Shown piece after piece: positions 1 to 8,018 of a DNA stretch of 64,000 nt. The stretch is taken from the NCBI RefSeq assembly GCF_027706725.1, contig NZ_JAQFWQ010000026.1:1-64000 (forward strand), in the 5' to 3' direction. Both the position numbers and the translations under genes were made by a program. The notes under the pieces are model-generated. The model had not been told where the DNA came from, made no database searches, and saw only the letters and a program-made list of their open reading frames with translations. The number at the start of each line of letters is the position of its first letter. Positions within the stretch are counted from its first letter, which is position 1. Source of the DNA: Nocardiopsis endophytica. Lineage in GTDB: Bacteria > Actinomycetota > Actinomycetes > Streptosporangiales > Streptosporangiaceae.

Positions 1-628
1 GTTCTGGTGTCGCCGTGTTCGTCGCCGCGGGGTCTTGGCGGGTGTCGCGGAGGGCATTTCTCGCCCCTCCGCGCCCCTAACGCGGAGTGTTCGCCCAGGT
101 CATAGCCGTGCTGGGGGTTGCCGTGCGGGACCGCCGACCGCCACCGGCGCGGGAGAGCGCGAACCTCGCCCACCGCCCCGCTCGCCCGGACCATCCGGGG
201 CCTGCCGGACGGCCGACAGGGCCGGGGAACCGGCAGGCGTCCCGCCGTCGCTGCCATTCACGGTGACTGCGCACACGCCGGACGGCCGACAGTGCTGCTG
301 GAAGGGGCGCCGGCCTCTCTTCGTCGCCGCCCTCCACCTCACACTCCGGCGGGCCGCCGGCCGGCTGGGGCCCTCAAGTGGGGGACCTGCGCAGCCGCCC
401 GCCCACCCGGACCGCGAGGGGCCGGACGGACGGCAGGCAGGGCCCGGGAACCGCCCCGCTTGTGCCGTCGCTGCCATCCCCGGTGACCACGCACACGCGC
501 CGCGGCCGACGGCGCTGTGGTACGGGCCGCCGGCCTTCGTCGCCGAGCTCGACCCGGCGCTCCGGTGGCCTGCCGCTCGGGCGGGGTCCGGGAGCGGGGG
601 ACCCGCCCAACCGCCTGCCGCCCCGCCC
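1..628. repeat. ~220-bp GC-rich repeat units, 5' array
   Basis: This 628-bp stretch holds no convincing gene. From about 186 it contains two diverged tandem units with a period of about 216-221 bp and the start of a third that stops at the kinase stop codon at 629. Corresponding landmarks are the 'GGACC' at 188 and 409 and the 'GGGACC' at 382 and 598. The same units recur at 26.2-27.5 kb. The unit length is not a multiple of three, so the long frames across it are not conserved as protein. The first ~180 bp show only weak similarity to the unit. Confidence 0.75.
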
Positions 629-2620
629 TCAGTTGGACTCGGTGAACTCCTCGATCGGGAGTTCGGCGTCGTCGCCCCGGTCGTTGCTGGTCAGCATCAG
701 GACGCCGCCGCGCACCCGCTCCGCGTCGGGGACCGTGAACACCAGCTCGCCGCGTGCGCTCTCGCCCGGGGCGACCGGGTCCCACAGCGGGGCCTCCGCC
801 TCCAGGTCGGACGGGCGCTCGGCGATCACCTCGCCCACGCCCGGCGCGCTCAGGCGCTGGCGGCGGTGGTCCAGCCGCACCGGCTCGTCGCCGCCGTTGA
901 ACAGCTCCAGCTCGAACACGCAGTAGGTGCCGTTCTCCACCCGCAGGTGCCGTCCTTCGACGCGGTCGGAGCAGCGGTAGTCCCCGGCGGTGAACGCCGA
1001 CAGGCCGTCATCGGCCACGCCGGGGTCGCCCGAGTCCGGGGCGTCGGCCTCCGTGTCACCGGCTCCGCCCGCTCCGTCCTGGCCCTCCGGCTCCTTCTGC
1101 GCTCCTTCGCCGGCGTTCTGGTCCCGGCCCTGGTCCGCCGCCGCGTCGGCGTCGTCGCGGCCGCCCCAGGGCACGGGCAGACCCGATCCGCTGAGCAGGG
1201 TCAGCACCGCCACCAGCAGCACCACCAGGAGCACCGCCACAGCGGCGGTGATCGCGACCCACTTCATCCTGCCCTTGGAGGGCTGCAGCGGGCGGTGCGG
1301 CGGGGGCGGCGCCGGGGGCACGTAGGGCTGCGCCTGCTGCTCCTGCGGGGGCAGCGGGATCGGCCCGGTCTGCTGCGGTCCGGGGGGACCCGGCGGGGGC
1401 ATGGGGCCGCCCTGCTGGGCGAACTGGCCGGTCTGCCCCGCGGGCGCCTGCTGGGCCACCCCGGCCGGGCGCTGGATCGGCTGGCTCGTGTGCGGGCCCG
1501 GGGGAGGCGGCGGCGGGCCCTGGGGGCCGTTCGGTGGGCCTGCGTGGGGGCCGGGCGGGGGACCGCCCGGCGGGGGGTACGGCCCCGGCGGCGGGCCCTG
1601 CGGGGGCCCCTGGGGGACCATGTTGGTCATGTTCGGGTTGGGGCCCGGGTGCGGGGGCATGGGCGGCCCGGGCGGCGGCATCGGCGGCAGGTTGGGCCGC
1701 CACGACTGGTGCAGCGCGTGGCTCACCATGTCGTTGGGGTCGTTGGCGCTGCCGCCGGTGTCCTCGCCCCCGGCCAGCTCCAGCAGGAGGTCCTGGGCCT
1801 TGGGGCGGCGCTCGGGCTCCTTGGCCAGCGCGCGGGCCACCAGGCGGTCCAGCGGGCTGTCGAGGTCGCCGATCTGCGGCTCGGCGAACAGCACCCGCTT
1901 GCCGAGGGTCATCGCGTCGCCGTTGCCGAAGGGGTGCGTGCCGTTGCCCGCGAAGGCGACCAGGCACCCCCAGGCGAAGATGTCCGCGGCGGTGGTCACC
2001 TTCTCCTCGAGGAGCTGCTCGGGCGCCATCCACCCCGGGCTGCCCATGACGATGCCCGTCTGGGTGTGGTTGGTGGCGGTGTTGATCGCCCGCGCGATGC
2101 CGAAGTCGATCACCCGGGGCCCAGACAGCGACAGCAGCACGTTGGCCGGCTTGAGGTCGCGGTGGACCAGCCCCGCCCTGTGGATGGCGGCCAGCGCCGC
2201 GGCCACCCCGAGGGCGAAGCCGTGCAGCGTGCTGGAGTCCAGCGGCCCGTGCTGGGAGATGTGCTCGGCCAGCGCGGTCCCGGAGATGTACTCGGTGACC
2301 ATGTACGGCCGGTTCTCGAAGGTGCCGTGGTCGAGCACCTTGGCCGTGCAGAAGGAGGCGACCCGGCGGGCGTTCTCCATCTCGTCGTGGAACCGCGCCC
2401 GGGTGGCCTCGTCGAAGGCCAGCTCCGGGCGGATCACCTTGATCGCGACCTGGGCACCCTTCTCAGGGGCGCGGCCCAGGTAGACCGTGCCCATCCCCCC
2501 GCTGCCCAGCCGTCCGGCCAGCACGTAGGGACCGATGGTCGCCGGATCTCCGGCGGCCAGCGGTTCCAGGTCCTTTGGGAGCCCATCCGACGGCAAGCGA
2601 CCCTCCCCGACGGTGTCCAC
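629..2620 (-). CDS. Membrane-anchored PASTA-less Ser/Thr protein kinase
   Basis: This is a eukaryotic-type serine/threonine kinase of 663 aa. The N-terminal ~280 residues are a full Hanks kinase domain: glycine loop LGSGGMGTVYLG, lysine in VAIKV, catalytic loop HRDLKPANV, DFG and an APE-type segment (MAPEQLL). A proline/glycine-rich linker (~residues 310-440) follows, then one membrane helix (~452-476) and an acidic linker. The extracellular domain of ~120 aa has two cysteines (YRCSD, TYCVF) and resembles DUF4352/telokin-like beta folds. No PASTA repeats are seen, so the ligand is unknown. The start is GTG at 2620, divergent from ispE. An alternative start slightly downstream cannot be excluded. 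Confidence 0.9.
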   Translation of the reverse strand: MDTVGEGRLPSDGLPKDLEPLAAGDPATIGPYVLAGRLGSGGMGTVYLGRAPEKGAQVAIKVIRPELAFDEATRARFHDEMENARRVASFCTAKVLDHGTFENRPYMVTEYISGTALAEHISQHGPLDSSTLHGFALGVAAALAAIHRAGLVHRDLKPANVLLSLSGPRVIDFGIARAINTATNHTQTGIVMGSPGWMAPEQLLEEKVTTAADIFAWGCLVAFAGNGTHPFGNGDAMTLGKRVLFAEPQIGDLDSPLDRLVARALAKEPERRPKAQDLLLELAGGEDTGGSANDPNDMVSHALHQSWRPNLPPMPPPGPPMPPHPGPNPNMTNMVPQGPPQGPPPGPYPPPGGPPPGPHAGPPNGPQGPPPPPPGPHTSQPIQRPAGVAQQAPAGQTGQFAQQGGPMPPPGPPGPQQTGPIPLPPQEQQAQPYVPPAPPPPHRPLQPSKGRMKWVAITAAVAVLLVVLLVAVLTLLSGSGLPVPWGGRDDADAAADQGRDQNAGEGAQKEPEGQDGAGGAGDTEADAPDSGDPGVADDGLSAFTAGDYRCSDRVEGRHLRVENGTYCVFELELFNGGDEPVRLDHRRQRLSAPGVGEVIAERPSDLEAEAPLWDPVAPGESARGELVFTVPDAERVRGGVLMLTSNDRGDDAELPIEEFTESN

Positions 2621-2828
2621 ACTCCGTCTGGCCCCAAGGTAGCGGGGATCGCGGCCCTATACCCACCCGCGCAGGCCAAAGCGGCCCAGAGCAGACCACT
2701 CTGGGTGACCGGTGCGGAAGGGATCGGTGAGGGAACGCCCCGGGTGCCGGGGCGCATGCGGGGCGCGGATGGCCTCGCTTCGGCGTCCGGGCTCACTGGC
2801 AGGGGGGTTCCTCTATGATCTAGGGCTC

Positions 2829-3791
2829 ATGACCGCTGTTACCGCCGTGACCGTACGGGCGCCCGCGAAGGTCAACCTGCTACTGGCGGTGGGGCCGGTA
2901 CGCGAGGATGGATACCACGATCTCGTGAACGTGTTCCACGCTGTCTCACTGTTCGACGAGGTTACCGTCCGTCGGGCCGACCCGGGCCCGGCAGGGGCCG
3001 GTGAACCGGTGATCGACGTGCACGCGGCGGCCGGCGGCCTGGACGCGCACCTGGCCGGAGTGCCCCGCGACGGCGACAACCTGGCGGCCCGGGCCGCCCG
3101 ATTGGTGGCCCGCGAGGCGGGGCTGTCCGAGGAGCGGGCGCGGGTGCGCATCCGCATCGACAAGGCGATCCCCGTCGCCGGGGGCATGGCCGGGGGCAGC
3201 GCCGACGCGGCCGCCGCCCTGCTGGCCTGCGACGCCCTGTTCGGCGCGGGCCTGGACGCCGCGGCCCTGCAGGCGCTCGCCGCCGAACTCGGCAGCGACG
3301 TCCCCTTCCCGCTGCTGGGCGGCACCGCCGTCGGCACCGGCCGGGGCGAGGTCCTGGAGCCGGTCCCGTCCCGGGGCCGCTTCCACTGGGTGTTCGCGCT
3401 GTCCGAACGCGGCCTGTCCACCCCCGCGGTGTTCGGCGAGTACGACCGGCTCCGCCCGGACGCGCCTCAGCCGCGCGGAGACGCCGCGCTGACGGCGGCC
3501 CTGGGGGCCGGTGACCCCCCGGCGCTCGCGGCGGCCCTGCGCAACGATCTGGAGCCTGCGGCGCTGTCCCTGCGGCCGGACCTGGCCCGGACCCTGGACG
3601 CGGGCCGCGAGGCGGGCGCCCTGGCGGGCATCGTCTCCGGCTCGGGCCCCACCTGCGCGTTCCTGGCGCCCGATGCGGACGGTGCCGCCGAGGTCGCCGA
3701 GGCCCTGGAGAAGTCCGGGACGTGCGAGCGCGCGCTCACCGCCCACGGCGACGTCCCCGGCGCGGAGACCGTCACGCCCGCGGTCTCCTAG
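2829..3791 (+). CDS. ispE: 4-diphosphocytidyl-2-C-methyl-D-erythritol kinase
   Basis: This GHMP-family kinase phosphorylates CDP-methylerythritol in the MEP (non-mevalonate) isoprenoid pathway in the cytoplasm. At 320 aa it is normal family length. The substrate-binding start APAKVNL (residues 11-17, Lys14) is visible. So are the glycine-rich ATP loop PVAGGMAGGSADAA (115-128) and the C-terminal GSGPTCAF motif. I chose ATG 2829 because the family begins shortly before the APAKVN motif; the frame stays open further upstream to 2712. Its stop codon overlaps the soxR stop on the other strand by four bases (3788-3791), so the two genes are convergent. In M. tuberculosis ispE belongs to the same core neighbourhood as pth, prs and mfd. 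Confidence 0.95.
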   Translation: MTAVTAVTVRAPAKVNLLLAVGPVREDGYHDLVNVFHAVSLFDEVTVRRADPGPAGAGEPVIDVHAAAGGLDAHLAGVPRDGDNLAARAARLVAREAGLSEERARVRIRIDKAIPVAGGMAGGSADAAAALLACDALFGAGLDAAALQALAAELGSDVPFPLLGGTAVGTGRGEVLEPVPSRGRFHWVFALSERGLSTPAVFGEYDRLRPDAPQPRGDAALTAALGAGDPPALAAALRNDLEPAALSLRPDLARTLDAGREAGALAGIVSGSGPTCAFLAPDADGAAEVAEALEKSGTCERALTAHGDVPGAETVTPAVS

Positions 3792-4249
3792 AGCCCGCCC
3801 TCGCGTGCGGGCTTCAGGCCCGGCGCGCCGGGCCCCTGGGAGGCCAGGACGTCGTCGTGGTTGTTCAGGTGGCAGTCCTTCAGGGACAGGCACCCGCACC
3901 CGATGCACGAGGTCAGGCGGTCCCTCAGGCGCTGCAGCGCGTCGATGCGCGCCTCCAGCTCGTTCCGCCACTCCTCGGACAGGCGCGCCCAGTCGCTCAC
4001 CGTCGGCGTGCGGTTGTCGGGCAGCGTGCTGAGCGCATCCTGGATCTGCCCGAGCGACAGCCCCACCCGCTGGGCCGTGGCGATGAACGCCAGGCGCCGC
4101 AGCGTGTTCCTGTGGTACCGGCGCTGGTTGCCCGAGGTCCTCTCCGAGTGGATGAGCCCCCGTTCCTCGTAGAAGCGGAGCGTCGTGCGGGCGATCCCGC
4201 TGCGCTCCGACACCTGGCCGATGGTGAGCCTGACCGGCAAGTGGGCCAT
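3788..4249 (-). CDS. soxR: Redox-sensing MerR-family activator SoxR
   Basis: SoxR is a homodimeric [2Fe-2S] regulator that activates its targets when the cluster is oxidised by redox-cycling compounds. At 153 aa it has family length. The MerR winged helix (residues ~9-75, with IGQVSERSGIARTTLRFYEERGLI) is followed by the dimerisation helix. The cluster cysteines are Cys115, Cys118, Cys120 and Cys126, spaced C-x2-C-x-C-x5-C, diagnostic for SoxR. The gene points away from a split transketolase, and a near-perfect SoxR box lies between them (4291-4308). In actinomycetes SoxR usually answers endogenous redox-active metabolites instead of superoxide directly; that is family knowledge, not visible here. 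Confidence 0.96.
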   Translation of the reverse strand: MAHLPVRLTIGQVSERSGIARTTLRFYEERGLIHSERTSGNQRRYHRNTLRRLAFIATAQRVGLSLGQIQDALSTLPDNRTPTVSDWARLSEEWRNELEARIDALQRLRDRLTSCIGCGCLSLKDCHLNNHDDVLASQGPGAPGLKPAREGGL

Positions 4250-4290
4250 GTCACATCCCCTTCGCGTCGACGGCGTCCGCGGACGGTTGA

Positions 4291-4308
4291 CCTCAAGTTA
4301 ACTCGAGC
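4291..4308. promoter_or_regulatory. SoxR box in the soxR / transketolase intergenic region
   Basis: CCTCAAGTTAACTCGAGC is an inverted repeat that matches the classical SoxR operator (CCTCAAGTTWACTTGAGG) at all but two or so positions. TTGACC at 4287-4292 overlaps its left edge and fits a -35 element for the transketolase gene. The start codon at 4324 lies only 15 bp beyond the box, so transcription probably begins at or within a few bases of it, giving a leaderless or very short-leader mRNA. Confidence 0.9.
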
Positions 4309-4323
4309 TTACAGACTAGCGCC

Positions 4324-5016
4324 ATGACGACGACGGCACTGAGCCGGTACGCCGACCTCCCCGCGCTGGTCGGCCTGATGACCGGTGACGAAAAGCACCG
4401 CGCGGCCGCCGAGTCCACGCTGGACGTGCTCTGGGTCCTCTACGACCGCGTCCTGCGGGTCTCGCCGGAGACCGCCGACGCCCCCGACCGCGACCGCTTC
4501 CTGCTCTCCAAGGGCCACGGCCCCGCCGCCTACTACGCCGTGCTCGCCGCCAAGGGCTTCCTGAGCGTCGCCGACCTGCGCTCATGGACCCGGTTCGACT
4601 CCCCGCTGGGCCACCACCCCGACCGGGTGCTGGTCCCCGGCGCCGAGATCGGCAGCGGCTCCCTCGGCCACGGCCTGGGCCTGGCCGTCGGCACCGCCCT
4701 GGGCCTGCGCGCCCAGGGCCGCACCGGGCCCCGCGTGGTGGTGCTGGCCGGCGACGCCGAACTCGACGAGGGCAGCAACCACGAGGCCATCGCCGCCGCC
4801 GCGCGGCTGGGCCTGGGATCGGTCACCGCCGTGGTGATCGACAACCGGTCGGCCACCCACGGCTGGCCCGGCGGCATCGCCGCCCGCTTCGAACAGGAGG
4901 GGTGGACCACCCGGACGGTGTGGGGGCGCGACCACGACGCCCTCGCCGACGCCTTCTCGGTCCGCGACCCCCGCACCCCGCACGCCGTGATCGCCCGCGT
5001 CCAGCCCAAGGAGTGA
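4324..5016 (+). CDS. Transketolase, N-terminal (ThDP pyrophosphate-binding) subunit
   Basis: This is the first half of a two-subunit transketolase (230 aa), which would bind the diphosphate side of thiamine diphosphate and Mg2+. The motifs SKGHG (residues 62-66), SLGHGLG (113-119) and GDAELDEGSNHEA (143-155) are as expected. The substrate-binding and insert segments of full-length transketolases are missing, as in other split enzymes. The stop lies 5 bp before the C-terminal subunit's ATG, so the two are surely co-expressed. The SoxR box and start-proximal promoter imply redox-stress induction. Substrate cannot be told from sequence: ketol transfer in the pentose phosphate pathway or a dedicated C2 transfer in secondary metabolism are both possible. 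Confidence 0.9.
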   Translation: MTTTALSRYADLPALVGLMTGDEKHRAAAESTLDVLWVLYDRVLRVSPETADAPDRDRFLLSKGHGPAAYYAVLAAKGFLSVADLRSWTRFDSPLGHHPDRVLVPGAEIGSGSLGHGLGLAVGTALGLRAQGRTGPRVVVLAGDAELDEGSNHEAIAAAARLGLGSVTAVVIDNRSATHGWPGGIAARFEQEGWTTRTVWGRDHDALADAFSVRDPRTPHAVIARVQPKE

Positions 5017-5021
5017 GTCCC

Positions 5022-6011
5022 ATGACCGCGACCGCCACCGAGGCCCCCCGGGGCACGGCCGCCCGGGGCGCCACCGCCGCCCGCCCGGTCCCCGCCGTCA
5101 CCCCGCAGCCGATGCGCGACGCCTTCACCCGCGCCGTCACCGAGTCCATGGACGCCGACCCGCGCCTGACCGTGGTCCTCGCCGACATCTCCACCGACCG
5201 CTTCGCCGCCGCGGCGGCCCGCCACCCCGGCCGGGTCGTCAACGTCGGCATCCGCGAGCAGCTCCAGATCGGCGTCGCCGGGGGCCTGGCCCTGACCGGC
5301 CAGCGCCCGGTGGTGCACACCTTCTCCTCGTTCCTCGTGGAGCGGCCGTTCGAGCAGGTCAAGCTCGACCTGGGCCACCAGGGCGCGGGGGCGGTGCTGG
5401 CCGGCATCGGCGCCTCCTACGACTACGCCGGCGCCGGACGCACCCACATGGCCCCCGGTGACGTCGCCCTGCTGGACACGCTGCCCGGCTGGACCGTGCA
5501 CGTGCCCGGCCACGCCGACGAGGCCGACCGCCTCGTCCGCGCCGCGCTCACCGGCGACGACCGGGTCTACGTCCGCCTCAGCGAGTACGGCAACGCCGCC
5601 CCGCGCCCGGTCGGCTCCGGCCTGGTCCCGGTACGCACCGGATCGCCCCGCGCGGCCGGGGTGGTGGTCGCGGTCGGACCGATGCTGGACCGGGTGCTGG
5701 CCGCCACCGAGGGACTGGACGTCACGGTCGCCTACACCGCGACCCCGCGCCCCTTCGACCGCGCCGGGCTGAACCGCCTGGTCGCCTCCGTCGGCGGCGC
5801 CGACGTCCTGCTGGTCGAGCCCTACCTCGCCGGGACCTCCGCGCACGAGGTCGCCGCCGCCCTGGAGGACCGGCGCCACCGCCAGCGCGCGCTCGGCGTC
5901 TCGCGCGAGGCCGAGCTGCGCAAGTACGGGACCCCGGGGGACCACGACCGCGCCCACGGCCTGGACACCGAGGGCATCGCACGCTCGGCGCGCGACTTCT
6001 TCCTGGTCTGA
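5022..6011 (+). CDS. Transketolase, C-terminal (pyrimidine-binding) subunit
   Basis: This is the second half of the split transketolase (329 aa). It contains the pyrimidine-binding domain with the catalytic glutamate in NVGIREQLQIGVAGGLAL and the HTFSSFL segment, followed by the C-terminal domain (GPMLDRVLAATEG, LVEPYLAGT). The first ~30 residues are a low-complexity Ala/Thr/Pro stretch without family match. It probably dimerises with the product at 4324. Split transketolases are common in actinobacterial accessory pathways. A companion gene that would reveal the pathway is not present; the next gene is an unrelated ABC-F ATPase. Confidence 0.9.
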   Translation: MTATATEAPRGTAARGATAARPVPAVTPQPMRDAFTRAVTESMDADPRLTVVLADISTDRFAAAAARHPGRVVNVGIREQLQIGVAGGLALTGQRPVVHTFSSFLVERPFEQVKLDLGHQGAGAVLAGIGASYDYAGAGRTHMAPGDVALLDTLPGWTVHVPGHADEADRLVRAALTGDDRVYVRLSEYGNAAPRPVGSGLVPVRTGSPRAAGVVVAVGPMLDRVLAATEGLDVTVAYTATPRPFDRAGLNRLVASVGGADVLLVEPYLAGTSAHEVAAALEDRRHRQRALGVSREAELRKYGTPGDHDRAHGLDTEGIARSARDFFLV

Positions 6012-6118
6012 GCGCCCATGACGAGCGCGGGACGGGGCGGGCACCGGACCCCTTGAGGGCGGTCCGGCGCCCGGGGCGTGTCATTCCAGTGGGGGACAGC
6101 CCACAGAATGGGAAGACG

Positions 6119-7930
6119 ATGAACCTCGTCAATCTTCAGGAAGTCTCGCTCGCCTACGGCCCGCTCGTCCTGCTCGACGGCGTCTCACTCGGCGTCGACG
6201 AGGGCGACCGGATCGGCGTCGTCGGCCGCAACGGCGGCGGCAAGTCGACCCTGGTCTCCGTCCTCGCCCAGACCACCGAGCCCGACTCCGGCCGGGTGAT
6301 CCACAACCGCGGACTGCGGGTGGGATTCCTGCACCAGCGCGACAGTTTCCCCGACACCACCGTCGGCGCCTACGTCCTGGGCGACCGCGCCGAGCACGAG
6401 TGGGCCGGCGACCCGCGCGTCCGCGACGTGCTGCGCGGCCTGCTCGGCGGCTGGGACCTGGGCGCCGGGATGGACACCCTCTCCGGGGGCGAGCGCCGCC
6501 GCGCCGCCCTGGCCCGCCTGCTCACCGGCGAGCACGACCTCATCGTCCTCGACGAGCCCACCAACCACCTCGACATCGAGGGCATCGCCTGGCTGGCCGA
6601 CCACCTCAACGCCCGTAAGGAGGCGCTGGTGGTCGTCACCCACGACCGGTGGTTCCTGGACGCGGTCACCAACCGCACCTGGGAGGTGGTCGACGGCCGG
6701 GTCGAGCGCTACGAGGGCGGGTACGCCGCCTACGTGCTGGCCAAGGCCGAGCGGGAGCGCCTGGCCGCCGCGGCCGAGGAGCGGCGGCAGAACCTGATGC
6801 GCAAGGAGCTGGCGTGGCTGCGCCGCGGTCCCCAGGCCCGCTCGTCCAAGCCCAAGTTCCGGGTGGACGCCGCCAACGCGCTCATCGCCGACGTCCCGCC
6901 GCTGCGCAACACCGTCGAACTGGTCGGCTTCGCCAGCGCGCGCCTGGGCAAGACCGTCATCGACCTCGAACACGTGGACCTGAGGGCGGGGGACACCACC
7001 CTCCTGGAGGACCTCACCTGGCAGCTGGGTCCCGGCGACCGCGTCGGCCTGGTGGGGGTGAACGGCGCCGGGAAGACCAGCCTGCTGCGCCTCCTGGCGG
7101 CCGAGCGCGAGGCCGACGGCGGCAGGGTGCGCCGGGGCCGCACCGTCAAGCTCGCCCACCTCTCGCAGAACCTCGCCGAGCTGGACCCGGGGATGCGCCC
7201 CCTGGAGGCCGTCAACGAGGTCCGCCAGTTCGTGACGATCGGCAAGCGCGAGTTCACCGCCGGGCAGATGCTGGAGCGGTTCGGCTTCCGGGGCGACCGG
7301 CAGTGGACGCCCATCGGCGACCTGTCCGGCGGCGAGCGCCGCCGCCTGCAGCTGCTCCGGCTGCTCATGGACGAGCCGAACGTGGTGCTGCTGGACGAGC
7401 CCACCAACGACCTCGACATCGAGACCCTCAACGAGCTGGAGGACCTGCTCGACGGCTGGCCGGGCTCGCTCGTGGTGGTCAGCCACGACCGCTACTTCCT
7501 GGAGCGCGTCACCGACCGCACCCTGGCCCTGATGGGCGACCGGACGCTGGCCTTCCTCCCCGGGGGCGTCGACGAGTACCTCGCGCGGCGCGCGCGTCAG
7601 GAGGGGCGGGACACGGTCCCGGGGGTCGCCGCGTCGGGGTCCGATGCTTCCGCCGACGACAACGTCAGCGGAGGCGCTGAGGAGGCGTCGGACGCGGCGC
7701 CCGTGGTCTCGGCCGCCGAGCGCCGCGCGGCGCAGAAGGAGATGCAGCGCCTGGAGCGGCGTATGGACCGCATCGGCACGCGGGAAGAGGAGCTGCACGC
7801 CCTCATGGCCGAGGCGGCCGACGACTACACGCGCCTGGCCGACCTCGACTCCGAGCTGAAGACCCTCCAGGCCGAGAAGGAGGAGCTGGAGGAGCGCTGG
7901 CTCGCCGAGGCCGAGCGCATCGGCGAGTGA
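6119..7930 (+). CDS. ABC-F family ATPase, Uup/EttA-like ribosome-associated factor
   Basis: This soluble protein of 603 aa carries two ABC ATPase domains and no membrane segment, the hallmark of ABC-F proteins that act on the ribosome. Walker A motifs are GRNGGGKST (residues 36-44) and GVNGAGKTS; both signature motifs read LSGGERRR; Walker B motifs end in LDEPTNHLDIE and LDEPTNDLDIE. A charged linker of Arg/Lys-rich helices (ERRQNLMRKELAWLRRG) joins the domains. The C-terminal ~75 residues form a coiled coil typical of the Uup subgroup. ATG 6119 is chosen because GGGAAG lies just upstream and the domain starts at once. It ends 7 bp before a 62-bp palindrome. Confidence 0.93.
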   Translation: MNLVNLQEVSLAYGPLVLLDGVSLGVDEGDRIGVVGRNGGGKSTLVSVLAQTTEPDSGRVIHNRGLRVGFLHQRDSFPDTTVGAYVLGDRAEHEWAGDPRVRDVLRGLLGGWDLGAGMDTLSGGERRRAALARLLTGEHDLIVLDEPTNHLDIEGIAWLADHLNARKEALVVVTHDRWFLDAVTNRTWEVVDGRVERYEGGYAAYVLAKAERERLAAAAEERRQNLMRKELAWLRRGPQARSSKPKFRVDAANALIADVPPLRNTVELVGFASARLGKTVIDLEHVDLRAGDTTLLEDLTWQLGPGDRVGLVGVNGAGKTSLLRLLAAEREADGGRVRRGRTVKLAHLSQNLAELDPGMRPLEAVNEVRQFVTIGKREFTAGQMLERFGFRGDRQWTPIGDLSGGERRRLQLLRLLMDEPNVVLLDEPTNDLDIETLNELEDLLDGWPGSLVVVSHDRYFLERVTDRTLALMGDRTLAFLPGGVDEYLARRARQEGRDTVPGVAASGSDASADDNVSGGAEEASDAAPVVSAAERRAAQKEMQRLERRMDRIGTREEELHALMAEAADDYTRLADLDSELKTLQAEKEELEERWLAEAERIGE

Positions 7931-7937
7931 CACCGTC

Positions 7938-7999
7938 GTTGATCCCGGGGAAGTCGGGGTGAGAACGGGCAGCATGAGCCCGACTTCCCCGGGATCGAC
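7938..7999. repeat. 62-bp palindromic element, copy 1 (GTCGGG subfamily)
   Basis: The left arm begins GTTGATCCCGGGGAAGTCGG and the right arm ends CCCGACTTCCCCGGGATCGA(C), pairing over ~21 bp. It lies between two convergent stops (7930 and 8019), so here it could also act as a bidirectional terminator. Confidence 0.9.
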
Positions 8000-8018
8000 A
8001 CAGGGGCGGCGCGGCCGG

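Noticed and set aside
35-2818. Very long plus-strand frame (927 codons)
   Set aside because: It is antisense to the kinase gene and crosses the 5' repeat array; its composition is that of a GC-driven shadow frame without domains.
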